From contig JBGOUV010000154.1 in assembly GCA_041477815.1 (NCBI GenBank), positions 1-14,843 of the forward strand: a DNA stretch of 14,843 bases. The letters are read 5' to 3'. A program made the position numbers and the translations under genes. Positions 6,182-12,904 of the stretch are shown in pieces. This DNA is from JBGOUV01 sp041477815 (GTDB lineage: Bacteria > Acidobacteriota > Terriglobia > Bryobacterales > JACQDG01). The notes beneath the pieces were generated by a model. The model searched no databases. It was not told the DNA's origin and was given only the letters and a program-made list of their open reading frames with translations. Positions within the stretch are counted from its first letter, which is position 1, and each line of letters opens with the position of its first letter.

Positions 6182-6926
6182 CGGCGACTTCCCCCACTAC
6201 CTGGAGTTCCGCGCCGTTTCCAAGGCTTTCGAGCGCCCCATCCTCCTGGACTGCTCGTTCCACCTCGACGCCGGCCAAACCCTGGCCATCATCGGACGCT
6301 CCGGCGTCGGCAAGTCGGTGACGCTGTCCCACTTCATGGGATTCCTCAAGCCGGACTCCGGCCGCATCATCGCCGCCCACGAGGACATCACCGACCTGCC
6401 CGAGGCCGAGCTAAACCGGGTCCGCCGCAAGGTCACCATGGTCTTCCAGTCCGGCGCCCTGTTCGATTCCCTCACCGTCGCCGAAAACGTCGCCTTCCCC
6501 CTGGAGACCCGCCCCGACTACTCCCCCGATAACGTCGACGACATCGTCAACGGCATCCTCGACCTGGTGGACCTCCGCCTGCTCCGCGACGTTTACCCCG
6601 CGGAGCTCTCCACCGGCATCAAGCGCTCCGTGGCCATCGCCCGCGCCTTGGCCGCCCAACCCGAGGCTATCCTCTATGACGAGCCTACCACGATGGTCGA
6701 TCCCCTTATGTCCCAGCAAGTAGGCGACCTGATCCACCGCCTTAAGGAACAGTTGCACCTCACCTCGGTAGTAGTGACCCATGATCTCCACCTTCTCCGC
6801 AAGGTAGCCGACAAAGTGGTCTTCCTCCACGAGGGCCGTGTGATATTCTTTGGTACTCTAGGCGATTTGGACCAGGCCGACCACCCCCACATCCGGGAGT
6901 TCCTGGCCCTGGACCGCTTTCTGTAG
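6168..6926 (+). CDS. MlaF-like ABC transporter ATP-binding protein
   Basis: A 252-residue ATPase that would power a membrane transporter from the cytoplasmic face. It has all core motifs: Walker A GRSGVGKS (43-50), Q-loop Q94 in MVFQSGALFDSLTVAENVAF, Walker B AILYDEP (167-173) with E172 catalytic, D178 in the D-loop, and switch H205 in VVTHD. The FQSGALFDSLTV and ILYDEPTTMVDP blocks are typical of the MlaF/Mkl group that drives MCE-type phospholipid transport between the membranes. The signature is LSTGIKRS (147-154) instead of the usual LSGGMRKR; the essential LSxG is kept. No MlaE permease or MlaD/MCE protein is encoded next to it, so it must act with products of other loci. The ATG at 6168 has only a weak aggcgaag ribosome binding site. 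A stop in its frame at 6117 rules out longer versions. Confidence 0.92.
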   Translation: MASNNGDFPHYLEFRAVSKAFERPILLDCSFHLDAGQTLAIIGRSGVGKSVTLSHFMGFLKPDSGRIIAAHEDITDLPEAELNRVRRKVTMVFQSGALFDSLTVAENVAFPLETRPDYSPDNVDDIVNGILDLVDLRLLRDVYPAELSTGIKRSVAIARALAAQPEAILYDEPTTMVDPLMSQQVGDLIHRLKEQLHLTSVVVTHDLHLLRKVADKVVFLHEGRVIFFGTLGDLDQADHPHIREFLALDRFL

Positions 6927-6949
6927 GCGCTCAGCCGTCAGCCATCTGC

Positions 6950-6967
6950 TAGCGGGTCTTCCCGCTA
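6950..6967 (+). terminator. Short hairpin after the ABC ATPase
   Basis: TAGCGGG and CCCGCTA pair perfectly as a 7-bp stem around a TCTT loop, 23 bp after the ATPase stop codon. There is no U-run after it, so it is not a standard intrinsic terminator; it may block 3' decay or attenuate read-through into the histidine kinase gene. Confidence 0.3.
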
Positions 6968-6996
6968 ACGGATAGCCGAAAGCTGATAGCCCCGTT

Positions 6997-7028
6997 GCTA
7001 ACAGCTAATAGCTAACAGCTAATAGCTT
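6997..7028 (+). repeat. Heptamer tandem repeat GCTAAYA, copy 2
   Basis: Four and a half clean units, GCTAACA GCTAATA GCTAACA GCTAATA GCTT, end 8 nt before the histidine kinase ATG. Degenerate units (gctaacg, gatagcc, gctgatagcc) extend upstream to about 6964. It shares an exact 17-base core with 1008-1024. It occupies the place where a ribosome binding site would be expected. Confidence 0.8.
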
Positions 7029-7036
7029 CTTTTCCC

Positions 7037-8797
7037 ATGCCCCGTCTGGTCATCAAGAAGCCGCTCGGTCCGGTGGTGGACGTGCCCCTGGTCGAGGAGC
7101 TTTACAACCTCGGCCGCGCCGCCGACAACGCCATCGTCCTGGAAGGCTCACTCATCTCCCGCCGCCACGGCGAGATCCGCAGGGACGGCGACCGGTTCTT
7201 CATCAGCGACCTCGGCTCTCACAACGGCATCTTCGTCAACGGCCAGAAGATCGAACGCTCGCCGCTCAAGGAGAACGACGAGATCCGCATCGGCAATTAC
7301 GTCCTCATCTTCCGCGAAGGCGCCGCCACCGAAACCGAGCAGACCGGCGCGGTAGTCCCCCGGCCCTTCGAGACAGTTACCGTCGAGGAGGACTTCGACA
7401 ACCTGGTCTCGCAGCTCACCCAACCCGGCCGGGGCGGCTCGGGCAAGGTCACGACCGACGCCACCCTCCTCCGCCAGCTTGAAAAGGAGCGCCGCACCCT
7501 GGCCCTCCTCTGCGATCTCAGCCGCGCCCTGTCCACGGTCTACTCTCTGGAAGACGTCTCTCGCAAGGCGATCCAGATCCTGCTCGAGACCACCCAAGCC
7601 GAGCGCGGCGCCGTATTCCTTTTGGAGCCCGATTCCAGTCTGCGCACGGCCATGATCTGCGAGCGCGAGGGCGTCGGCAAGCTGCCCGCTCCGGTGGCCC
7701 TCTCCTCCACCGTGGCCGCCCGCATCCTCACCGAGCGCAAAGGCATCATCACTGCCGACGCCGCCGGCGATCCCCGCTTTGCCCACGGCCAGAGCGTGGT
7801 CATGCGCGGTCTCCGCTCCATTGCCTGCGCCCCGCTGGTGGGTCAGGCGGGCAACCTCGGTATTCTCTATCTGGAGAACAATCGCTCCATCGGCGCCTTC
7901 GCCCACGACGATCTGGAGCTGCTCTGCGCCGTCGCCTCCCAGGTCGGACTCTCGGTCGAAAACGCCAAGTTCTACGACGAGCTCCGCCGCGCCAACGAGG
8001 AACTGGAGCACCGCATCGAGGAGCGTACCGCCGAGCTGCGCAACAGCGAGTTAAAGCGATTCCAGGCCGAAAAGCTGGCGTCTCTCAGCAAGATGGTCGC
8101 CGGCGTGGCCCACGAGGTCAACAACCCCCTCGGCGCTTTGAAAGGCAACCTCGAAGTCGTCATGGTCATGGGGGCTCGCCTCGCCACCGCCGAAGGCCGT
8201 CCCCCCAAAGAAGTCGCCCTGATCGAACAACTCGTCAAGATCGCCCAGGAGAGCGTCAACGCCTGCCGTCGCATCATGAGCGTGGTGCTTTCGCTGCGCA
8301 GCTTCGCCCGCCTGGACGAGTCCGAGTACAAGATGGCCAACGTCAACGAAGGCCTCGCCGCGGCCGTGCAGCTCCTCGACCCCGCCGCCCGCAAGCGCAT
8401 CCAGGTCCACCTTCGCCTCGGCGAGATCCCCTCCATCCCCTGCTACCCCGCCCTGCTCAACCAAGCGTTTCTGAACCTGCTCACCAACGCCTGCCAGGCC
8501 ATCAAGCAGGAGGGCGAGATCTTCCTCGAGACCCGCCGCGAAGAGGACGAAGTCGTCATCTCCGTCCGTGATACCGGCTGTGGCATCTCACCCCAGCACC
8601 TGGAGAAGATCTTCGACCCCGGTTTCACCACTAAGGGCGTCGGAGTCGGCGTGGGCCTCGGCCTGCCCATCACCTTCAGCGTCATCAAGGAACACCAGGG
8701 AACCATTCAGGTGGCCAGCGAAGTGGGCCACGGCTCCACCTTCACCGTCCGCCTGCCCATGAGACCCCCGCAGCCCCTGGCTTCACCAGCTACCTAG
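7037..8797 (+). CDS. Soluble FHA-GAF sensor histidine kinase
   Basis: A 586-residue cytoplasmic sensor kinase with no signal peptide or membrane helix. The FHA domain at about 1-95 has the phosphothreonine-binding residues: G26-R27 (YNLGRAAD), S41 and H44 (SRRHGE) and N63 with the NG turn (GSHNGIFVNG, 60-69). A GAF domain follows at about 155-310, then a short coiled coil (about 313-345). The kinase core has H359 in the H-box (VAGVAHEVNNPLGALKGN), the N-box with N484 (LNLLTNACQAI), G1 with D512 (RDTGCGIS), the F-box FDPGFTTK (526-533) and a G2 rich in GVGVG (534-542), as in the NtrB/ZraS-like HisKA group. There is no receiver domain or adjacent response regulator. The ATG at 7037 lacks a recognisable ribosome binding site. 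The last 15 bp overlap the convergent STAS gene. A 110-bp gap with a repeat separates it from the ATPase gene. Confidence 0.95.
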   Translation: MPRLVIKKPLGPVVDVPLVEELYNLGRAADNAIVLEGSLISRRHGEIRRDGDRFFISDLGSHNGIFVNGQKIERSPLKENDEIRIGNYVLIFREGAATETEQTGAVVPRPFETVTVEEDFDNLVSQLTQPGRGGSGKVTTDATLLRQLEKERRTLALLCDLSRALSTVYSLEDVSRKAIQILLETTQAERGAVFLLEPDSSLRTAMICEREGVGKLPAPVALSSTVAARILTERKGIITADAAGDPRFAHGQSVVMRGLRSIACAPLVGQAGNLGILYLENNRSIGAFAHDDLELLCAVASQVGLSVENAKFYDELRRANEELEHRIEERTAELRNSELKRFQAEKLASLSKMVAGVAHEVNNPLGALKGNLEVVMVMGARLATAEGRPPKEVALIEQLVKIAQESVNACRRIMSVVLSLRSFARLDESEYKMANVNEGLAAAVQLLDPAARKRIQVHLRLGEIPSIPCYPALLNQAFLNLLTNACQAIKQEGEIFLETRREEDEVVISVRDTGCGISPQHLEKIFDPGFTTKGVGVGVGLGLPITFSVIKEHQGTIQVASEVGHGSTFTVRLPMRPPQPLASPAT

Positions 8798-9727
8798 TAA
8801 GCAATAACCACGGAGCAGCATCTGGCCATCCTCGGGGGGTCCCACCCGCGCCAGCGTCCGGCTCCGGAACAACTCCTCGGGCGCCGTCCCTCGCCCCGCG
8901 AAATACGCCGCGCACACCCGCCTCCCCGCCCCCGCCGCCACCACGCTCCCGCCTTCGGTATCCCCTACCAGTATCATCCCCATCTCCTCCCCCGCCGCCT
9001 TCCGGCCCGCCTCCAGCACCTCCCCCACCGTGGCCGATTGAAACCGGATCCGGTGCGAAAACGCCCCCTCGCACACCACCGCGTACAGGACGACCATGTC
9101 TCCCCCGCCCACCAGGTAGTCCGGCACATTGCTCCCGTCCGACGGCAGGTACGCGGCCGAGCTTCCCACCGCCAGGAAATCTCCAAACCGGTCGCAGCAC
9201 TGCCCAAACTCCTTCCCGAACGCCCCGATCCCCACCGCGAACAACGCTCCCCCCACGCGCCAGCGCGTCGCGCGCGAGGCCTCCGCCAGCACGCCGCGCA
9301 ACACCTCCGCATCGCCTAAAATCCGCCGCCGCAGCCGCGCCCGGGCCTCCAGCGCCTCCACTTCGATCGAGACTGGTCCTGGCGCCGCGCCCCCCGGCCC
9401 CTGGCCCCCGATGCCTGGTCCCGGGACCCCCACCGTCACCAGCGCTCCCAACCGCGCCATCTCCAACACCCGCTGCACGGGCGTCGAAGCCACCGACACC
9501 AGCAGATTTCCGTCCAGCCTCTTCAGGTCCTGGTGATACTTTACGATCACCCCAATCCCCGCCGAGCTCAAATAGGACACTTCCGCCAGATCCAGCCGGA
9601 TTTCTCGCACCCCCTCGCCGATCAAGCGTCCCAGCTCCTCCGCAAACCGGCCGGCCCGGAACCCATCCAGCCGTCCGGTCACGTGCAACTCGACAGCTGC
9701 GGCGGTCCGCGTCCGTGTGAACTCCAT
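8783..9727 (-). CDS. STAS-domain protein with a long unrecognised C-terminal half
   Basis: A 314-residue protein. Residues 1 to about 100 are a STAS domain of the anti-sigma-factor antagonist type (RLDLAEVSYLSSAGIGVIVK, 44-63, where S54/S55 occupy the phospho-serine site; then VQRVLEMARL, 84-93), which would bind an anti-sigma factor or another STAS partner. A Gly/Pro linker (100-119) leads to about 195 residues that I cannot assign. That part includes GALFAVGIGAFGKEFGQCC (160-178), YLPSDGSNVPDYLVGGGD (193-210), LYAVVCEGAFSHRIRF (214-229) and GMILVGDTEGG (250-260). It is not membrane-spanning overall. The ATG at 9727 is preferred to the one at 9808, since codons before 9727 read through a palindromic repeat. 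The coding strand is unusually G-rich compared with the C-ending codons of most neighbours. No anti-sigma kinase or phosphatase is adjacent. Confidence 0.82.
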   Translation of the reverse strand: MEFTRTRTAAAVELHVTGRLDGFRAGRFAEELGRLIGEGVREIRLDLAEVSYLSSAGIGVIVKYHQDLKRLDGNLLVSVASTPVQRVLEMARLGALVTVGVPGPGIGGQGPGGAAPGPVSIEVEALEARARLRRRILGDAEVLRGVLAEASRATRWRVGGALFAVGIGAFGKEFGQCCDRFGDFLAVGSSAAYLPSDGSNVPDYLVGGGDMVVLYAVVCEGAFSHRIRFQSATVGEVLEAGRKAAGEEMGMILVGDTEGGSVVAAGAGRRVCAAYFAGRGTAPEELFRSRTLARVGPPEDGQMLLRGYCLLGSW

Positions 9728-9765
9728 CGTGAGCCCCAATCTACCATAGCGGGCCGAAACCACCG

Positions 9766-9830
9766 AACCGCGACCGTGAAGGAGCGGGGGTTCAACCACC
9801 CACGCCATCGGCTCCCTGACGGTCGCGGTT
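9766..9830. repeat. REP-like palindrome between the receptor and STAS genes
   Basis: The left arm aaccgcgaccgtgaaggagc (9766-9785) and the reverse complement of the right arm (9811-9830), aaccgcgaccgtcagggagc, agree at 18 of 20 bases around a 25-nt loop. The right arm overlaps the receptor stop codon (TGA, 9832-9830). The transcript can form a strong hairpin without a U-run. From memory, the unit is a dispersed one, whose accidental translations give peptides such as LPDGRGSE in many database entries from Acidobacteriota. It probably serves as a 3' stabilising or attenuating element. Confidence 0.75.
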
Positions 9831-12800
9831 CAGAAGACCGCCTTCAGGCCGAACTGCACCGACCGCGCCCCCCCGGACTGAAACAGCGGCCCCAAGAATC
9901 CCCCCGCCGACTCATTCGCCATCTGCTGCGCCAGCCCGAACGAGGCCCCCGACGTCAGCAGGTGATTCCCCGACGCCGCCGGGCTGGCGAAGTTGGGATG
10001 GTTGAACAGGTTAAAAAACTCCCCCCGCCACTGTATCGTAAGGCGCTCCGCGACCCGCGTATCTTTGATAACTCCAAAATCAAGCTGCTGCATACCACCG
10101 GCCTGTAGGATGTTGCGCCCCGCATTGCCGTACGTCCCCGCCGGCGGCGCCGCGAACGCCGCCACGTTCGCCACCCGAAACGGCGGCGCGGTTGACCGTA
10201 CATACAGCGGCTGGCCCGCCACCAGGTTGGGCCGCTGGTTGTTGGCGGCATTCTGGTCGCCGTTGCCGGCCACGTCGCTCCCCAGCAACGGTGTGTACGG
10301 AAAGCCGGTCTGGGCGCTGTAGATCCCCTGCACCGACCAGCCGCGCCGCAGCGCGTAACTGAATCCCAGGGTGAGGTTATGGCGCAGGTCGAAGTCGCTC
10401 GAGGCGTACTCGGCCCGCAGGTTGTGGGGATTCGACCCGGTGAAGCTGGACGTGACCGAGGTCCCCGTGCCGTTGGACACGTCGTCGAGGGAGTGGCTGT
10501 AGGTATAGGACGCCAGCAGCTCCAGGCCACGGTGCAGCCGCCGGTTGGCGTGGAGCTGCAGAGCGTGGTAGTTGGACCCCGCCGTGGTCTCAATCAACTG
10601 GAGCGCCCCGGGAGAAAAGTCCTGCCCTTCAATGGACCGGAAGCGGAGGAGCCGCCTTCCCAGCGCTCCGACGAACCCCGCCTGCACCATGGTGTGCCGG
10701 TCGAGCTCCCGCTGGACCGTGAGGTTATAGTGGTAGGTATAGGGCGTGCGGAAGTTTTCCGGATCGTAGACGTTGGCGCTCCCGTACGGGGGTTTTCCGG
10801 TAATGGTGGTGGGGAGCAGGCTGGGACTTACCGGTACCTGCACCGGCCCGCCGGACTTGGTTCCCAGCAGAAAATTGGTGATCTTGAACGGCGGGCCCAG
10901 CGCCGGCTGGAAAGCGTTCAGCGTGGGCATGTCGTAGTAGACGCCGGCGCCACCGCGCACCACGGTCTTCTCGGTCACCTGGTAGGCGAACCCTAGGCGC
11001 GGGGCGAAGTTGTTGCGGTCGCCGTTGTGCAGCGGGTCGCCCGCCCGGCCCAGCGTCCCGTGGCGGAAGGGGCTAAACCGCCCATGGGCCTCGCTGGGAA
11101 CCGTGTTCAGCTCGTAGCGCAGCCCGGCGTTCAGCTTCAGCCGCGGGGTCAGGGCCCAGTCGTCCTGCGCATAGTAGGCCCAGTTGGTGAACCGGATCCC
11201 GAACCCGGTGAGAGCCACCTGGTTGAAGAAGAAGCTGGGGTCGTTGGCCAGCAAATCGTCTACTGTATCGAAGAAGTACACACCGCTGGACAGCGGCTTC
11301 AGGTTGATATTCCCCTGCACTCGCCGCACCCAGCCGCCGAAGCGCAGGTGGTGGCGGCCCCTCACCACGGTGGCGTTGTCGGTGAAGGTGAACAGGTTGT
11401 TGGTCTGGAAGAAGGGCGGATTGGGGGCCACGGCGAACGGGAGGCTGAAGATCAGCAGGCCGGGCGAGACGGCGTTGCCCTCGGCGTCAAGCTGCATCGG
11501 ACGCGCGCCGCCGAAGCCGTCCAGATCGCCCAGGGTGACGTGCGAGCTGCGCAGCAGTCCGAAACGCGCCTCGTTCGACGGCCGCACCCAGGCCAGCGTG
11601 GCGTTCTGGAGCCGCGAGCGATTGTGCGTCAGGAAGTTGAGATAGAAGTTCCGGATGTCCCCCAGCGAGTCGCTGAAGGAGTAGCGGCCGAACAGGTCGT
11701 CCTTGTTGGTAAGCCGATGGTCCACCCGCACGCTGAACGCCGTCTCCCCCACCAGGTTGCTGGAGGCGGCGAAGTAGGGCGCCGTGCCGTCGGCCTGGTC
11801 CGGACCGGTGGGCAGCGGGTAGAGGTCCAGCAGCGGCTTGACCACCGCCGAGGCCCGCGCCCGCGCCGCCCGCGAGGGCACCCGCGCGTTGGAGCTCACG
11901 CCGAGACGCTGCCGCAGTCCCTCGAACGAGCCGAAGAAGAAGGTGCGGTCTTTGTGCACCGGCCCGCCGGCGGTCGCCCCGAACAGGTTGTTCCGCGCCG
12001 GGGGCTTGGGCTGGCCGTTGGCGTTGAAGAAGAAGCTGTTGGCATCGAGCGCCGAGTTGCGCAGGAATTCGTAGGCCGAGCCGTGCACCTCGTTCGATCC
12101 GCCCTTGGAGTTGACGTTGACGATGGCCCCCGCGAAGCTGCCGAACTCGGCCGCGTAAAGCTGCGTCTGGACCTTGAACTCAGCCAGCCCGTCAACCGAG
12201 ATCAGCGACAGGCTGGAGCCCGACTGGCCGGTCGCGGTATCGCTGCCCGGCGACAGACTGATGCGCCCGCGCGAGCTGCCGCCGGCGTTGACGCTGATGC
12301 CGTCGATCAGGATGTGGTTCGACAGATCCCGCTGGCCGTTGACGTTGAACGCGCCGGAGGGCGAGGACGGCGCGTCCAGGCTGCGGGAGACGCCGGGGGC
12401 CAGGCGCGCGAGCTGCAGGAAGTCGCGGCCGTTGAGCGGCAGCTCCCGGATCAGCTTCTCGCCGATGACCGCGCCGGTTTCCGAGGTCTCGGTCTCAATC
12501 AGAGGCGCAAGGGCCCGGACCTGGGTTTGCTGCGGCAGGGGCGCGACCGGCAGGGTGAGGTCCACGCGCTGGGTGGCGTTGACGGCCAGGCGTACCTCTT
12601 GGGCCTCGGCAGCGGCGAAATTCGGCGCCGAGGCCTGCACGTGATAGACGCCCGGGGGCAGAAACTCGAAGGCATAGGCGCCGTCCACGGCGGTCTTCGA
12701 TTCCCAGGTGAGGCTGGTAGCAACGTTGACCACTCGCACGGCGGCGCCCAAGACAGCCGCCCCGGACGGGTCGTGGACCGTGCCCACCAGGCGGGCGCGC

Positions 12801-12853
12801 TGGGCGTGCAGGGAAATAGTCAGCAGGAAGACCGGCAGCAGCAAGCGAGCCAT
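9830..12853 (-). CDS. TonB-dependent receptor with carboxypeptidase-regulatory-like domain (Oar-like)
   Basis: A 1007-residue outer-membrane protein. It begins with a signal peptide (MARLLLPVFLLTISLHAQ, cleavage near residue 18), then a CarboxypepD_reg-like Ig fold (about 20-105, with DPSGAAVLGAAVRV and PPGVYHVQASAPNF), a plug domain (about 118-260, with ELPLNGRDFLQLARLAPGV and HILIDGISV), then a very long beta barrel ending in an aromatic residue (LKAVF). The FLRNSALDANSFFFN and DRTFFFGSFEGLRQ blocks are typical of the large acidobacterial Oar-like group. Such proteins are presumed to import oligosaccharides, peptides or siderophores with TonB-ExbBD energy, but the ligand cannot be inferred. 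The ATG at 12853 has a strong AGGAAGG ribosome binding site. The gene diverges from a Ser/Thr kinase gene 51 bp away, and a palindrome overlaps its stop codon. Confidence 0.95.
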   Translation of the reverse strand: MARLLLPVFLLTISLHAQRARLVGTVHDPSGAAVLGAAVRVVNVATSLTWESKTAVDGAYAFEFLPPGVYHVQASAPNFAAAEAQEVRLAVNATQRVDLTLPVAPLPQQTQVRALAPLIETETSETGAVIGEKLIRELPLNGRDFLQLARLAPGVSRSLDAPSSPSGAFNVNGQRDLSNHILIDGISVNAGGSSRGRISLSPGSDTATGQSGSSLSLISVDGLAEFKVQTQLYAAEFGSFAGAIVNVNSKGGSNEVHGSAYEFLRNSALDANSFFFNANGQPKPPARNNLFGATAGGPVHKDRTFFFGSFEGLRQRLGVSSNARVPSRAARARASAVVKPLLDLYPLPTGPDQADGTAPYFAASSNLVGETAFSVRVDHRLTNKDDLFGRYSFSDSLGDIRNFYLNFLTHNRSRLQNATLAWVRPSNEARFGLLRSSHVTLGDLDGFGGARPMQLDAEGNAVSPGLLIFSLPFAVAPNPPFFQTNNLFTFTDNATVVRGRHHLRFGGWVRRVQGNINLKPLSSGVYFFDTVDDLLANDPSFFFNQVALTGFGIRFTNWAYYAQDDWALTPRLKLNAGLRYELNTVPSEAHGRFSPFRHGTLGRAGDPLHNGDRNNFAPRLGFAYQVTEKTVVRGGAGVYYDMPTLNAFQPALGPPFKITNFLLGTKSGGPVQVPVSPSLLPTTITGKPPYGSANVYDPENFRTPYTYHYNLTVQRELDRHTMVQAGFVGALGRRLLRFRSIEGQDFSPGALQLIETTAGSNYHALQLHANRRLHRGLELLASYTYSHSLDDVSNGTGTSVTSSFTGSNPHNLRAEYASSDFDLRHNLTLGFSYALRRGWSVQGIYSAQTGFPYTPLLGSDVAGNGDQNAANNQRPNLVAGQPLYVRSTAPPFRVANVAAFAAPPAGTYGNAGRNILQAGGMQQLDFGVIKDTRVAERLTIQWRGEFFNLFNHPNFASPAASGNHLLTSGASFGLAQQMANESAGGFLGPLFQSGGARSVQFGLKAVF

Positions 12854-12891
12854 ACCTTCCTGTTATAGAAGGTTTGCGGGCGCATATCGTG

Positions 12892-12897
12892 TAAAAT
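12892..12897 (+). promoter_or_regulatory. Candidate -10 element just upstream of the kinase start
   Basis: TAAAAT, within tcgtgtaaaatct, lies 7 nt before the kinase ATG at 12905, implying a leaderless or nearly leaderless message. No ribosome binding site is visible. The context matches 12 of 13 bases at 2724-2736 before the dehydratase gene. No -35 hexamer at good spacing was found. Confidence 0.4.
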
Positions 12898-12904
12898 CTA
12901 ACCG

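Noticed and set aside
9728..9808. N-terminal extension of the STAS protein from an ATG at 9808
   Set aside because: These codons translate the palindromic repeat (PPLLHGRGSVV), a known source of false N-termini; the STAS domain starts properly from 9727.
11027..12868. A 613-codon open frame on the plus strand, antisense to the TonB-dependent receptor
   Set aside because: The product is low-complexity and rich in Arg, Gly, Val and Gln, typical of a high-GC shadow frame, while the minus strand encodes a complete receptor with signal peptide, plug and terminal Phe.
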